Part shown: piece after piece, positions 17,697-27,664 of the stretch | Layout of the letters: every line of letters starts with the position of its first letter | Numbering within the stretch: position 1 is the stretch's first letter | Translations under genes and position numbers: made by a program | Notes under the pieces: generated by a model | Told to the model about the DNA's origin: nothing | Databases searched by the model: none | What the model saw: only the letters and a program-made list of their open reading frames with translations | Assembly (NCBI GenBank): GCA_016790165.1 | Contig: JAEUPL010000037.1 | Location: 46,865-110,864, forward strand | Length of the DNA: 64,000 nt | DNA from: Burkholderiales bacterium | GTDB taxonomy: Bacteria; Pseudomonadota; Gammaproteobacteria; Burkholderiales; Casimicrobiaceae | Reading direction: 5' to 3'

Positions 17697-18479
17697 CTAT
17701 TCGGCGAGCGCGGCCAGTCGCTTCAGCGCAACACCCGCCGCCATCAACCCCATGCTTGCGGTCATGTGCATCGCAGAGCCGTAGCCGGCACAGGCCAGTC
17801 CGGCCCCACCATCCTCGGGCGCTGCGGCCTGCGGCTCCGTGCTGTAGACGGCAGACACACGAAACTTGCGTTCGCCACGCGGGAAGCCGTAGTCGCGGCG
17901 CAGTGCGACACGCAGTTTGGCCAACAAGGCGTCATGGGCGGTTTGTGCGAGGTCAGCAACCGTGAAACAGCTCGGGTCCGTCTTGCCGCCTGCGCCGCCA
18001 CACACAACCACTGGCTGCCCCCTGGCGGCGCAGTGAGCCACCAACGCGGCCTTGGCGCGCACCTGGTCAATGGCGTCAATCACCAGCGTAGCGGCAGCAG
18101 GCACCCGCTGCGCCACGTTTTCTGGCGTGACGAAATCGTCAACGGTCACAACTTGGCATGTCGGTGCGAAGCTCGCGATACGATCGCGCATCGCGTCCAC
18201 TTTGTTGCGGCCAAGGTTCGCCAGCGTGGCATGCGCTTGCCGGTTGAGGTTCGATTCGGCAACGACATCGAGATCAATCAATGTCAGCGTGCCCACGCCA
18301 GAGCGCGCCAGCGCTTCGGCAGCCCAGGAGCCCACGCCACCGATGCCCACGACCACTGCATGCGCGGCGCGAATGCGCGCGAAGCCCGCGTCGCCATACA
18401 GGCGGATCAGGCCGCCAAAGCGGCGTGCCGCCTCATCGCCATCGGCAACGCATGCGGGATCAGCGGCGTTCACGGGCAC
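17697..18479 (-). CDS. tcdA: tRNA threonylcarbamoyladenosine dehydratase (TcdA/CsdL)
   Basis: A 260-residue E1-like enzyme that cyclises t6A to ct6A at position 37 of tRNAs, using ATP. The Rossmann motif VVVGIGGVGSWAAEALARSG, the metal/ATP segment LIDLDVVAESNLNRQ and VVCGGAGGKTDP are typical of TcdA. Length matches E. coli TcdA (268). It converges with the aldolase gene and is the last gene of a long minus-strand run. Confidence 0.92.
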   Translation of the reverse strand: MPVNAADPACVADGDEAARRFGGLIRLYGDAGFARIRAAHAVVVGIGGVGSWAAEALARSGVGTLTLIDLDVVAESNLNRQAHATLANLGRNKVDAMRDRIASFAPTCQVVTVDDFVTPENVAQRVPAAATLVIDAIDQVRAKAALVAHCAARGQPVVVCGGAGGKTDPSCFTVADLAQTAHDALLAKLRVALRRDYGFPRGERKFRVSAVYSTEPQAAAPEDGGAGLACAGYGSAMHMTASMGLMAAGVALKRLAALAE

Positions 18480-18539
18480 CCTGCCGATTCAACACGCCCC
18501 CCATCGCGCCGCACAACGGCCCACCCGGCGGCGATCGCG

Positions 18540-18728
18540 TTACTTCGTCGCGTACGGGTACGGCTTTTGCGGCACGCGCGCCGCGTCCTGCTCGGCGCGT
18601 TCTCTTACGTCGAGGGGTTTCTTGTCCCACAGCAGCGACCGCCCTGCGCGTTGGTCGGCCTCGAGATGCGGACGCGCCGCCTTGAGCTCAGTGATGAACT
18701 GGGTGAATTCGGAGACGTAGCCAGCCAT
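18540..18728 (-). CDS. DUF3460-family protein
   Basis: A 62-residue polar protein (AGYVSEFTQFITELKAARPH ... GRSLLWDKKPLD ... RVPQKPYPYATK) that matches the small DUF3460 family found in betaproteobacteria. Function unknown. Start ATG 18728 has AGGACAAGG upstream, which rules out the longer open frame. Its position between tcdA and an RlmL-type gene is common in this lineage. Confidence 0.8.
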   Translation of the reverse strand: MAGYVSEFTQFITELKAARPHLEADQRAGRSLLWDKKPLDVRERAEQDAARVPQKPYPYATK

Positions 18729-18780
18729 AGTCCTTGTCCTGTGAGGTGCACGACTCATCCGCGCACCAGAAGCAATGTCG

Positions 18781-20166
18781 TCAGGCCCGTATTTTAGGCG
18801 TGGCCGCGCCGTCGGTGTCCGCACGGTCCGTCCGTCGCGAGCCCGCATACAGTTCGAATTCAAATAGTCGGCAATCGAGCGCCCCGTTGAACAGCGGCGT
18901 GCGTCTGGACGGTTTGAAGCCGATGCCACCGGGCAGTCCGCGGTCGGCGGTGATGAAGCAAGCGCGCCAGCCGGCCATCGTTCGCTTGAGCCAGGCGCCT
19001 ACGGCGGGGTACCACGCCTTCAGTTCGGCCAGTTCGTTCAACCGTTCGCCGTAGGGCGGATTGGTCAACAGCAGACCGGATGCGGCCGGCGCTGGCAGCG
19101 TCTCCATCGCCTCGCTGGTCAGCGTCACCGCCGTCGCGGTGGCGTCCCCGCCGATGTTCTGCAGGTGGCGGCGCGTGGTCGCCACGGCGTCCGCGCTTCG
19201 GTCGTTGCCGAACAACAGATGAGCGGCAAGCGGCGTCACGCCCTGCGCCGCCCCGTCGCGCATCTGCCTGAACGCAGCCGCGTCGTAGTTGCGCAGTTTT
19301 TCGAAAGCAAAGCCGCGCTGGGCGCCGGGCGCGACGTGCATCGCGATCATCGCCGCCTCCGTCAGGATGGTGCCGCTGCCGCACATCGGGTCAAACAGCG
19401 GCATCTGTCCCGTCCAGCCCTTGAGCGCCAGCATGCCTGCGGCGAGGTTTTCCCGTAGCGGCGCCGACAGGCCCTCGCGGCGATAGCCGCGCTTGAACAG
19501 CGCCTCGCCTGCCAGATCGAGGTAGACGGTCGCCTTGTACGCAGTAAGGAACACATGAATTCGCATGTCGGGCATGCTGGTGTTCACCGACGGCCGCGAC
19601 GCCATGGCCGCACGGAAGCGGTCAACAATGGCATCCTTCACCCGTAGCGTGACAAATTCAAGGCTGGTCACTGGCGAGCGCATGGCGTCCACCTGCACGC
19701 GAATCGTCTCGCGCGCGGAGAACAGATGCGGCCAGTCGACGTTACGCGCGAGCCGGTAGATCTCTTCCTCGTGCCGGTACTCGCTCTCGGCCAGTTGCCA
19801 CAGCACGCGGCTCGCGATGCGGCTCCACAGGCAGACGCGATAGCCCATCGTGAACGGCCCGCTGAACCCCACGCCGCCGTCGGTTGCAGATACGTGCGCG
19901 GCGCCGAGGGCAACGAGCTCGTCCGCGAGTACCTGCTCCAACCCGCGCGGACAGGGCGCGAAGAATTTCTGCGCCCGCTCCGGGGCGGGTTTGGCCCGGA
20001 TCGACAGCGTGCCGGCGCGCGGCACGGCGGGGCGCGGTGCCACCTGGGGCGCGGTTGGTGGATGTTGCGGTGGCTGCGACGGCTGTGGTTGCGGGCGCTG
20101 ACGCTTTGGCAACGACAGTGGCATCGGCGACTTCGGTGCGTTCGGCGCCTTAGGTGGAATAGCCAT
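18781..20166 (-). CDS. rlmL: THUMP-domain 23S rRNA methyltransferase, RlmL (N-terminal YcbY) type
   Basis: A 461-residue protein. The first ~65 residues are a Pro/Gln-rich low-complexity tail. A THUMP RNA-binding domain (~70-175) precedes a Rossmann methyltransferase domain with FDPMCGSGTILTEAA (SAM site), LFGNDRSADAV and the catalytic TNPPYGERL. These are features of RlmL, which makes m2G2445 in 23S rRNA; the RlmK half of the E. coli fusion is absent. The start overlaps the queD stop by one base (TGATG), so the gene is translationally coupled to queD. Confidence 0.85.
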   Translation of the reverse strand: MAIPPKAPNAPKSPMPLSLPKRQRPQPQPSQPPQHPPTAPQVAPRPAVPRAGTLSIRAKPAPERAQKFFAPCPRGLEQVLADELVALGAAHVSATDGGVGFSGPFTMGYRVCLWSRIASRVLWQLAESEYRHEEEIYRLARNVDWPHLFSARETIRVQVDAMRSPVTSLEFVTLRVKDAIVDRFRAAMASRPSVNTSMPDMRIHVFLTAYKATVYLDLAGEALFKRGYRREGLSAPLRENLAAGMLALKGWTGQMPLFDPMCGSGTILTEAAMIAMHVAPGAQRGFAFEKLRNYDAAAFRQMRDGAAQGVTPLAAHLLFGNDRSADAVATTRRHLQNIGGDATATAVTLTSEAMETLPAPAASGLLLTNPPYGERLNELAELKAWYPAVGAWLKRTMAGWRACFITADRGLPGGIGFKPSRRTPLFNGALDCRLFEFELYAGSRRTDRADTDGAATPKIRA

Positions 20167-20531
20167 CAGGGTCGTGACAGCGTACAGCCGTCACCCATGC
20201 CTTCGCGCCACACGCACACCCGTGAGACGTTGGCGAACGCCGGCTCCACCGCGCGCCAGACGTAGGTGCAGAGGTTTTCGAGCGTCGGCGCGCCGAGACC
20301 GGGCACTTCATCAAGATAGTGATGATCCAGCTGGGTACGCACGGTTTCGAGATGCGCGCGCAGAAAACCCAGGTCGCTCACCATGCCGGTCTGTGCGTCC
20401 GGCGAACCGGCCAGCGCGACTTCGCAGTGATAGGTGTGACCGTGAATGCGCCGCGAGCCTTCCGCCTCGATTTTGCGCTTCAACGTGTGCGCAGCGTCGA
20501 AAAAAAAGCGCTGAGTAATTTCGTAGTGCAT
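20166..20531 (-). CDS. queD: 6-carboxy-tetrahydropterin synthase-like protein (QueD/PTPS family)
   Basis: A 121-residue PTPS-fold protein. The zinc histidines are present in FFDAAH and RIHGHTYH, and the catalytic Asp-His pair in LDHHYLDEVPG. The residue aligned with the catalytic Cys27 of E. coli QueD (four residues before HGH) is Ser here (EGSRRIHGH, codon TCG). It is the first gene of queD-queE-queC in reverse display and makes the precursor of preQ0 in queuosine synthesis, if active. Stop overlaps the rlmL start by one base. An alternative is a PTPS paralogue with altered chemistry. Confidence 0.85.
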   Translation of the reverse strand: MHYEITQRFFFDAAHTLKRKIEAEGSRRIHGHTYHCEVALAGSPDAQTGMVSDLGFLRAHLETVRTQLDHHYLDEVPGLGAPTLENLCTYVWRAVEPAFANVSRVCVWREGMGDGCTLSRP

Positions 20532-20538
20532 AACCTAA

Positions 20539-21198
20539 TTATCGGATGCCGATGACCTTGTGCGTCTGCACCGACAACCGCCACTCGGGATGTTGCAGGC
20601 ACCAGTCAATTGCAAATTGGGTATTGCGCGCTCGATCCGGACCATCCATCGGCTGCACGAAGCGATACGCGAAATCAAGCGCGGAGAGTTCGTCGAAATC
20701 GAGTGGCTGCGGCACGACCACTTTCAACTCGTCGCCCTCTCGTTGCAAGAGAACGCTCCCCGCCTTCGGGCTCACACAGATCCAGTCAATGCCGTCCGGC
20801 GCGATGATGGTGCCGTTGGTTTCAACGGCGATCTCGAAGCCACGCGCGTGCAACGCGTCAATCAGCGGCGCGTCGAGCTGCAGAAGCGGTTCACCCCCGG
20901 TGCAGACGACAAGCGGCTTCGCATCTTGAGGCGTGCGCCGTTTACGGACCAACTCGGGCCACTGGCCGAGAACCACCTCGGCAAGGGCGTCGGCGGTCGC
21001 GAACTTTCCACCGAGCGTGCCGTCGGTGCCAACAAAATCGGTATCGCAAAACCGGCACACTGCAGTCGCGCGGTCGCGTTCCAGGCCGCTCCACAAGTTG
21101 CATCCGGCAAAGCGGCAGAACACGGCAGGGCGACCGGCGTTCGCGCCCTCACCTTGCAGCGTGTAGAAAATTTCCTTGACGGAGTAGGTCACGCTCAA
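20539..21198 (-). CDS. queE: 7-carboxy-7-deazaguanine synthase
   Basis: A 219-residue radical SAM enzyme converting CPH4 to CDG in the queuosine pathway. The cluster motif is the expanded form, with Cys in FAGCNLWSG, then after 14 residues VCRFCDTDF, as known for some proteobacterial Que[17 protein letters not shown] and [11 protein letters not shown] are canonical. It overlaps the queC stop by four bases and ends seven bases before queD, forming one coupled unit. Confidence 0.92.
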   Translation of the reverse strand: MSVTYSVKEIFYTLQGEGANAGRPAVFCRFAGCNLWSGLERDRATAVCRFCDTDFVGTDGTLGGKFATADALAEVVLGQWPELVRKRRTPQDAKPLVVCTGGEPLLQLDAPLIDALHARGFEIAVETNGTIIAPDGIDWICVSPKAGSVLLQREGDELKVVVPQPLDFDELSALDFAYRFVQPMDGPDRARNTQFAIDWCLQHPEWRLSVQTHKVIGIR

Positions 21199-21920
21199 GC
21201 CTCAGTGCGCCACTTCGCATACCCGGCCTTGCGAAGCACGCACGCCGGGCATTCACCGCAGCCATAGCCCCACTCGTGCCGGCTGCCGCGCACACCGTGA
21301 TAGCAGGTGTGGGTGTGTTCCACAACCAAGCCCGTCAGCACGGCGCCACCGAGCTGATGCGCCAGCGCCCAGGTCTGCGCCTTGTCGATCCACATCAGTG
21401 GCGTTTCGACGCGGAGCTTGCGGTCGAGCCCGAGCGACAATGCGAGTTGCATCGCCTTCATCGTGTTGTCGCGGCAATCGGGATAGCCGGAAAAGTCGGT
21501 CTCACACATGCCGCCCACCAGCACGTCCAGCCCACGTCGATAGGCAACGGTCGCGGCAAACGTGAGAAACAGCAAGTTGCGACCCGGCACAAAGGTGTTC
21601 GGCAGTCCGCTCTGTTCGTACGCAATCGCGACGTCCCGCGTGAGCGAGGTCTCGCTGATCTGACCAAGCACGGAAAGATCGATGACGTGATCGTCGCCAA
21701 GCCGCGCGCTCCATCGCTCAAATCCGGCGCGCAGCTGCCGCAGGGTCTCGAGCCGCACATCCATCTCGATACGATGCCGCTGACCGTAGTCGAAGCCGAT
21801 GGTCTCGACGTACGCGAATTCTGAGAGCGCCCAGGCGAGGCAAGTGGTGGAATCCTGGCCGCCGGAAAACAGGACCAGGGCCTTCGGTGCGGGCGCGGCG
21901 GTCGTCATGGGCGCAGTCAT
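21195..21920 (-). CDS. queC: 7-cyano-7-deazaguanine synthase
   Basis: A 241-residue ATP-dependent enzyme that makes preQ0 from CDG and ammonia. The PP-loop [17 protein letters not shown] is near the N-terminus, and the zinc site is seen as Cys in THTCYHG plus [12 protein letters not shown]. Start ATG 21920 overlaps the hemJ stop by one base; a longer frame upstream lies inside hemJ and is discarded. Another ATG 12 bases downstream is possible. Confidence 0.93.
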   Translation of the reverse strand: MTAPMTTAAPAPKALVLFSGGQDSTTCLAWALSEFAYVETIGFDYGQRHRIEMDVRLETLRQLRAGFERWSARLGDDHVIDLSVLGQISETSLTRDVAIAYEQSGLPNTFVPGRNLLFLTFAATVAYRRGLDVLVGGMCETDFSGYPDCRDNTMKAMQLALSLGLDRKLRVETPLMWIDKAQTWALAHQLGGAVLTGLVVEHTHTCYHGVRGSRHEWGYGCGECPACVLRKAGYAKWRTEA

Positions 21921-22342
21921 CAGAACGGTTTCAATACAACCAGGATCACGATGCCGAACAATAGGAAAACCGGCAGTTCGTTGACGACGCGGAAGTAGCG
22001 CTCGGTGCGCGTATTGCGGTCGTCCCGAAACGCGCGCAAGTGCGACCAGCAGAGACCGTGGAACACGATGAGCAACAGCACGAGCATGAGCTTTGCATGC
22101 AGCCAGCCGCCGCTGATTCCGTAGCCCAGCCACAGCCACAAGCCAAAGACAATGCTGAGCACGGCGCCAGGCGTCATGATGCCGTTGAACAGTTTGCGTT
22201 CCATGATCTTGAAGCGCTCGCTGCCGCGAGCATCGCCTTCATTCAACGCCTGAACGTGGTAGACGAACAGTCGCGGCAGATAAAAAATCGCTGCCATCCA
22301 GGTGACAACGAAGATGATGTGAAGGGATTTGACCCAAAGCAT
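21920..22342 (-). CDS. hemJ: Protoporphyrinogen oxidase HemJ
   Basis: A 140-residue membrane protein with four helices, matching HemJ (heme synthesis, protoporphyrinogen IX to protoporphyrin IX). The conserved His in [13 protein letters not shown], the block [20 protein letters not shown] and [15 protein letters not shown] are characteristic. Overlaps the queC start by one base. Confidence 0.9.
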   Translation of the reverse strand: MLWVKSLHIIFVVTWMAAIFYLPRLFVYHVQALNEGDARGSERFKIMERKLFNGIMTPGAVLSIVFGLWLWLGYGISGGWLHAKLMLVLLLIVFHGLCWSHLRAFRDDRNTRTERYFRVVNELPVFLLFGIVILVVLKPF

Positions 22343-22360
22343 GCGATTGGTCCTGCGGAG

Positions 22361-22981
22361 CTAGATGCGGCAGTTGCGCTTAACCACGGCCTTCAGTTCG
22401 GTCAGACGGCCATGAAAAAAGTGCCCGGTGCCGGGAAATACTGTCACCGGCAAGCCTTGCGGCCGCGCCCAGGCCATGACGGCGTCGAGAGGCACCACGT
22501 CGTCTGCTTCGCCATGAATGACCAACGTGTCCTGTGGTACGCCGGCCAGCTGAAAGCGGCTCACCGCTGGCCCGACGAGCACCAGCTGCTGCGGCTGCGA
22601 GCGCGGCAGCAGGCGCGACTGGACAAAACAGCCAAACGAGAAACCGGCAGCGATCAAGGGCAGCGACGATGGCACCTGCGCGCGCGCCCACAGCAGCGCC
22701 GCTGCCGCATCTTCGGTTTCGCCGATGCCGTCGTCGAATGCGCCCGCGCTTTTGCCAACACCACGAAAGTTGAAGCGCAGGGTAGCGCAACCCAGTTCGG
22801 CGAACGCCTTGGCCAGGGTCTGCACGACCTTGTTGTCCATGGTGCCGCCGTGCACGGGGTGGGGGTGGCAGATGAGCGCGAGCGCTGCGGGTTGCTCCGG
22901 CGCGTGAAAGGCGATCTCAAGGGCACCGGCAGGGCCGTCGATCAAGGCGCTGGCAGCGCGGGCGGGCGGGAGCGTCGTCAT
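22361..22981 (-). CDS. Alpha/beta hydrolase
   Basis: A 206-residue hydrolase with no signal peptide. The oxyanion segment is ALICHPHPVHGGTMDNKVV, the nucleophile elbow AAGFSFGCF, and the acid and histidine appear in IHGEADDVVPLD and PGTGHFFHG. This pattern is common to small cytoplasmic esterase/hydrolase proteins of unknown substrate. Its start overlaps the stop of the VanZ-like gene by four bases. Confidence 0.85.
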   Translation of the reverse strand: MTTLPPARAASALIDGPAGALEIAFHAPEQPAALALICHPHPVHGGTMDNKVVQTLAKAFAELGCATLRFNFRGVGKSAGAFDDGIGETEDAAAALLWARAQVPSSLPLIAAGFSFGCFVQSRLLPRSQPQQLVLVGPAVSRFQLAGVPQDTLVIHGEADDVVPLDAVMAWARPQGLPVTVFPGTGHFFHGRLTELKAVVKRNCRI

Positions 22982-24156
22982 CGTCGAATTTTAGGCGGCG
23001 GCGCGCCCGGGCTCACCTGGGTGGGGGCGTCCTCCGCAATACTTTCTCCCGGCGCCATCGCGCCGAAGCGCCAGAACAGCACCGCCGTTGCGACGAAGGG
23101 CCACGCCAGCACGATGGTGTGTGTGAGCCCGTTCAAGTGGAGCAAATGGCCATAGCTCCAGTTGAAGATGGAGAGCGGGGCTTTGGCTCCGAGCAAATCG
23201 GGGACGAGCAACGTGACCAGCACGCCCGTCAACAAGGCGATGCCTGCGAGCACCGACTTGGCGCGACGCGGCAGCCAGAACAACAACAACAATGCAAACG
23301 CGCCGGCCGCCAGGCCGAGCGTGTGCCCAGGCCGCAACCACGCCTCCCACGCCAGCGGTTTCAGCACAGCCTGCGCCGTCGCCGTTTTCAGCAACACCGC
23401 GATCGTAATCACCCATGCCAACGCCACGCCGCCCAGCCAGCGTTTACGCATCGTGAGGTCGGTGAACAAACCGATGCCGATCAGCGCGGCTGCTGTTTGC
23501 GTCATTTCTACGAGCACGACGGCCGGCTCAAACGCCGCCGCCTGGCCGGGATGAAAGGTGACGCCAAACAGCGGAATCGCCGGGTTCACCTGCGCCAGCA
23601 ACCAAAGCACCAGCAGCACCAGCATCAAATCCCCCGTCGCGCCTCGCACGATCCAGTGCTCGCGAATCCAGGCCGCACTGCGGAACAGCCACCGCGCCGC
23701 GAGCAGGAGCAAACCAAGCAGACCGCCCGCCAGTGCACCGAGCCCGTTGCCGAGCAAGTCGAACACGCTGGCGTGACGTGTCGGCAGCCACATCTGTGCC
23801 GACTCCATCGAAAACGAGAGCGCCAGGGCAAAGAGCACCGTGACAACCAATCGCCGCGCGCGCGTCCACGTTGGCGGCCACACCAACACGCCCGCCAACC
23901 CGAGCGGCACGTAAGCGGTCACGTTGAAGAGCATGTCGGACCACGGCAGGCGCGCTGGCGGTTGCCACAGGAAGAAGCGAACACCAGTCGGCCAGGGGGT
24001 CCAACCGGTAAACGGCTGGAGACTGGCGTAAATAATCACGCCAACACAGGCGATGAACACCCAGATTGGCAACACCAGCCGACGGGGACTGGACGCGCGT
24101 GGCGACGCCGACATCATGGTGTGCAACCCGGTGTTTACCGCCGAGCGGTCCGACAT
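22978..24156 (-). CDS. VanZ-like membrane protein
   Basis: A 392-residue protein with roughly ten membrane helices. The N-terminal half fits the VanZ-like domain: IYASLQPFTGW, DMLFNVTAYVPLGLAG, SMESAQMWLPTRHASVFDLLGN. The C-terminal half is additional helices of unknown function. Start ATG 24156 lies one base after the stop of the upstream DUF3426 gene; an upstream start would overlap that gene. Function unknown; envelope-related by family. Confidence 0.8.
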   Translation of the reverse strand: MSDRSAVNTGLHTMMSASPRASSPRRLVLPIWVFIACVGVIIYASLQPFTGWTPWPTGVRFFLWQPPARLPWSDMLFNVTAYVPLGLAGVLVWPPTWTRARRLVVTVLFALALSFSMESAQMWLPTRHASVFDLLGNGLGALAGGLLGLLLLAARWLFRSAAWIREHWIVRGATGDLMLVLLVLWLLAQVNPAIPLFGVTFHPGQAAAFEPAVVLVEMTQTAAALIGIGLFTDLTMRKRWLGGVALAWVITIAVLLKTATAQAVLKPLAWEAWLRPGHTLGLAAGAFALLLLFWLPRRAKSVLAGIALLTGVLVTLLVPDLLGAKAPLSIFNWSYGHLLHLNGLTHTIVLAWPFVATAVLFWRFGAMAPGESIAEDAPTQVSPGAPPPKIRR

Positions 24157-24157
24157 C

Positions 24158-25180
24158 CTATAGGTAGGCGTGGTCAACCTTGAAGCCCACGACATTCACC
24201 TGGCTGGCATCGAGGTAGAGTTTGACCTCCACCTCCGCGCCGCCATCGAGCCCGCGCGTCAGCTTGGCCGTAGCCGGGATGAACTCTGCCGGCGCAAAAA
24301 CGCGCCGCACCACCGCCTCGCCTCCCACGCCGTCTAGCGACAGGACCAGATGCGGAAATGCCACCGCCTCCCGTCCGGAGTTACGCAGTGTTGCCGTAAA
24401 AATAAGCAAGCCCTTGTGTGCCGGGTCGGCTGCCAGATCGGCGCCCACAAACCCCAGATGATCGGCGCGCCGTGGCGCCTGCAACCTGCAACCGACCACG
24501 TCGCAAAACTGCGCCAACGCCGGGTTGAGCGCTGGCAATTTGCTCGCAATCTCATCATGAAAAAACCAGGCGCCTTGCGCCACGAGCCCGAGCAGGGCAA
24601 CGACGCTCAGTAATGTGTAGACAACCCGCATCGCCATGCTCGCTGGCTGTGAGGGGGCGCGCCACCGGTAGTCGTCGTAGTCCCCTGTCGGCCCGGTGCC
24701 CGGGGGCCGCGAATCGTCTCCGATACCGGACATGGCATCCGCCTGCGTACGAAGCGGTTGATGTGACGTATCGCTGGCAAGCTGCGCGTCGAGATTTCGG
24801 ACTCGCGGTTCGGCGGTTGCCGGACTGCCGCCCGCTTTACTCCCGGCATGCGCAACCGTGCTCGACGGCTCGCGCGTGCCCCCCCCAATGGCCACGTCGT
24901 CATTGGCCGGTGCCGCGGCTTCGGCTTGGGTTAGCGCCGGTGAAACCGCTGGCGGTGCCTGCACGATCGTGCGCGGCGGCTCCACAAAATCGTTGTCTTC
25001 GGGAAGCGTGACCGGTGGCAAGGAGCCCTCGATCAAATGCTCAATCGCATCAAAGATGCCGCGGCAGGCGCCGCAGCGGACCAGGCCGGCGTGCGCCTTA
25101 ACGTGCTCGCTACGAACGCGGAACCGCGCGCCGCAGTGCGGACATTGGGTAACGGCGGAGGCCTGACTGAGCAAACTCAT
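24158..25180 (-). CDS. MJ0042-type zinc-finger protein with DUF3426 domain
   Basis: A 340-residue protein. An N-terminal zinc ribbon (QCPHCGARFRVRSEH ... VRCGACRGIFD) is followed by ~140 disordered residues, a single membrane helix (~RVVYTLLSVVALLGLVAQGAW) and a C-terminal DUF3426 domain of ~130 residues. This architecture and its location next to prmA are conserved in betaproteobacteria. Function unknown. Confidence 0.85.
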   Translation of the reverse strand: MSLLSQASAVTQCPHCGARFRVRSEHVKAHAGLVRCGACRGIFDAIEHLIEGSLPPVTLPEDNDFVEPPRTIVQAPPAVSPALTQAEAAAPANDDVAIGGGTREPSSTVAHAGSKAGGSPATAEPRVRNLDAQLASDTSHQPLRTQADAMSGIGDDSRPPGTGPTGDYDDYRWRAPSQPASMAMRVVYTLLSVVALLGLVAQGAWFFHDEIASKLPALNPALAQFCDVVGCRLQAPRRADHLGFVGADLAADPAHKGLLIFTATLRNSGREAVAFPHLVLSLDGVGGEAVVRRVFAPAEFIPATAKLTRGLDGGAEVEVKLYLDASQVNVVGFKVDHAYL

Positions 25181-25228
25181 GGTGCAATCGTAGCGCAGGG
25201 GGCGCTCGCACGGACTTCGCGGTCGCGT

Positions 25229-26197
25229 TCAGCGCAGCGTATTCACGGGCATCGGAACCGCGACATGCCGCGTGCCCGTCATGCGCACCCAGCCTTCGCG
25301 CTCCGCGCTCACTGACAGCGCGATCCAGGGGGCGTACGCCTCGCGGATGCGCTCGATTTGTGGCGAGAGAATACCGGCGAGTGCCAGCACGCCACCCGGC
25401 TTGACGTGCGCGCAAATGGCGGGGGCGAGCACCGTCAGCGGTCCGGCCAGAATGTTGGCAACGACGACATCGAATGCGTCCTCCAGCGCCGCGTCGGACA
25501 CGTCGAAGCGCGCGGTCAGGCGGTTCATGGCCGCGTTTTGCCGTGCGGTCTCCACAGCATACGGGTCAATGTCAACGCCCACGACGTCCATCGCACCGAG
25601 CGCAGCGGCTGCCATCGCGAGAATGCCCGAACCGCAGCCGTAGTCGAGCACCCGCTTCCCGGGCAACGGCAACTCGCAGAGCCAGGCCAGACACAGCCGG
25701 GTGGTGGGGTGCGTGCCGGTACCGAAGGCCATGCCTGGGTCGACGCGCAGATTTATCGCGTCGGGATTCGGCGGTTCGCACCAGGTAGGAACGATCCACA
25801 GCGACGGCGTAATTTCAATCGGCTCGAACTGCGCCTGCGTCGCGCGCACCCAATCGGTCTCGGGAACGACGCGAAATTCATGGGGGCCGAGAGCCTCGGC
25901 CGACTGCGCCTGCAGTGCCGTCCAGATCGCCGCAATGTCGTCGGGAGCAATGTCGCCTTCGAACAGCGCAGCAATGCGGCTATCCGCCCAGCGCTGCGAG
26001 AGCGCCATGCCGGGTTCGCCAAAAATCGGCTGCTCGGCGTCGCTCTCGGCGTGGAGGTCCGCGACATCCACCGCCAGCGCGCCCGCGTCGAGCAACGCGT
26101 CAGCGATCGCGTCCGCCGCTTCGCCTTTCACCGGGCCGGAAATTTCGATCCACGTAGTCACAACATTGCGTCCTGGCGCCAAAAGGCGCGTCGTCAT
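25229..26197 (-). CDS. prmA: Ribosomal protein L11 methyltransferase
   Basis: A SAM methyltransferase that trimethylates L11. The N-terminal substrate domain has the conserved IFGEPG segment, and the catalytic domain shows DPGMAFGTGTHPTTRLCL, VLDYGCGSGILAMAA and VVANILAGPL. As annotated it has 322 residues. The real start may be a GTG at 26161 (VTTWIEISG): family members begin near there, and the 5' part of the longer form contains a hairpin (GCGCC-aaaa-GGCGC) more typical of a spacer. Confidence 0.92.
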   Translation of the reverse strand: MTTRLLAPGRNVVTTWIEISGPVKGEAADAIADALLDAGALAVDVADLHAESDAEQPIFGEPGMALSQRWADSRIAALFEGDIAPDDIAAIWTALQAQSAEALGPHEFRVVPETDWVRATQAQFEPIEITPSLWIVPTWCEPPNPDAINLRVDPGMAFGTGTHPTTRLCLAWLCELPLPGKRVLDYGCGSGILAMAAAALGAMDVVGVDIDPYAVETARQNAAMNRLTARFDVSDAALEDAFDVVVANILAGPLTVLAPAICAHVKPGGVLALAGILSPQIERIREAYAPWIALSVSAEREGWVRMTGTRHVAVPMPVNTLR

Positions 26198-26257
26198 CGG
26201 CGCAGAAGGCGCCGTCGTCCTGGCCTCGAAGCGGCGACGTACTGCGCGCGAAGCGCG

Positions 26258-27616
26258 CTACCTGCGCCGCTCCGCCAGCTTGGCCATACGATGCTCAAGG
26301 TAGTGGATCGAGAACCCGCCCTTGATGAACTGCGCATCGTCCATCAGTTCGCGGTGCAGCGGGATATTGGTCTTGATGCCCTCAACGATCATCTCGGAAA
26401 GCGCAACCCGCATGCGTGCGATCGCCTGCTCGCGCGTAGCGCCATACGCAAGCAATTTGCCCACCATTGAGTCGTAATTCGGCGGCACGAAATAGCCGTT
26501 GTAGGCGTGGGAGTCAACGCGAATGCCCGGGCCACCCGCGGCATGCCAACTCGTAATCCGACCTGGCGAAGGCACGAAACTGTTCGGGTCTTCGGCGTTG
26601 ATGCGACATTCGATCGCGTGCCCGCGCTTGACGATGTCTTTCTGCCTGAGCAGCATCTTTTGATTGGCAGCGATCTTGATCTGCTCCTGCACGATATCGA
26701 CGCCGGTGATGAGCTCGGTCACCGGATGCTCCACCTGCACGCGAGTGTTCATCTCGATGAAATAGAACTCACCGTTTTCGTAGAGGAACTCGAAGGTCCC
26801 TGCGCCGCGATAGCCGATCTTGCGGCATGCCTCGGCACAGCGCTCGCCAATTTTTGCGATCAATTTGTCGGGGATGCCCGGCGCTGGTCCCTCCTCGATG
26901 ATTTTCTGATGCCGACGCTGCATCGAGCAGTCGCGCTCGCCGAGGTACACCGCATTTCTGTGCTGGTCGGCAAGCACCTGAATTTCGATGTGGCGCGGGT
27001 TTTCAAGAAATTTCTCGATATACACCGTGCCATTGCCGAACGCGGCGAGCGCTTCGCCCTTGGTCAGCGTGACGGCGTTGATCAGTGCGGCTTCGGTCTG
27101 CACAACGCGCATGCCGCGCCCACCGCCACCGCCAGCCGCCTTGATGATGACCGGATAGCCAATGCTGCGCGCAATCTTGGTGATTTCGCGTGGATCGTCC
27201 GGAAGCGCACCGTCAATGCCCGGCACGACCGGCACGCCAGCCTTCTTCATCGCGAGCTTGGCCGATACCTTGTCGCCCATCAGGCGAATGGTCTCTGCGC
27301 GCGGCCCGATGAACACGAAGCCCGACTTCTCGACCTTTTCGCAGAAGTCGGCATTTTCGGACAGAAAACCGTAGCCGGGGTGGATGGCCTGAGCATCGGT
27401 CACCTCCGCCGCCGCGATGATGGCGGGCACATTGAGGTAGCTCTGCGCGGACGGCGCCGGCCCGATGCACACCGACTCATCGGCAAGCTTGACGTATTTC
27501 GCGTCGGCATCGACCTCGGAGTGCACGACGACCGTTTTTATGCCCATTTCGCGGCAAGCCCGCTGGATGCGCAGTGCGATTTCGCCGCGGTTGGCGATCA
27601 GCACCTTGTCGAACAT
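26258..27616 (-). CDS. accC: Acetyl-CoA carboxylase, biotin carboxylase subunit
   Basis: A 452-residue ATP-grasp enzyme that carboxylates the biotin of AccB in the first step of fatty-acid synthesis. [20 protein letters not shown] at the start, the Gly-rich loop [14 protein letters not shown], the [11 protein letters not shown] segment and [16 protein letters not shown] are canonical. The start at 27616 matches family N-termini and length (E. coli 449); a start at 27658 would add 14 unlikely residues. Lies directly after accB. Confidence 0.96.
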   Translation of the reverse strand: MFDKVLIANRGEIALRIQRACREMGIKTVVVHSEVDADAKYVKLADESVCIGPAPSAQSYLNVPAIIAAAEVTDAQAIHPGYGFLSENADFCEKVEKSGFVFIGPRAETIRLMGDKVSAKLAMKKAGVPVVPGIDGALPDDPREITKIARSIGYPVIIKAAGGGGGRGMRVVQTEAALINAVTLTKGEALAAFGNGTVYIEKFLENPRHIEIQVLADQHRNAVYLGERDCSMQRRHQKIIEEGPAPGIPDKLIAKIGERCAEACRKIGYRGAGTFEFLYENGEFYFIEMNTRVQVEHPVTELITGVDIVQEQIKIAANQKMLLRQKDIVKRGHAIECRINAEDPNSFVPSPGRITSWHAAGGPGIRVDSHAYNGYFVPPNYDSMVGKLLAYGATREQAIARMRVALSEMIVEGIKTNIPLHRELMDDAQFIKGGFSIHYLEHRMAKLAERRR

Positions 27617-27664
27617 CTGGGGTTCCGGCTTTTTCGCCGATGCAAGTGAAAGCGCCATCTTCAG

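Noticed and set aside
22040-24183. Two long plus-strand frames (371 and 354 residues)
   Set aside because: Antisense to hemJ, the hydrolase and the VanZ-like gene; rich in Arg, Gln and His and without domains.
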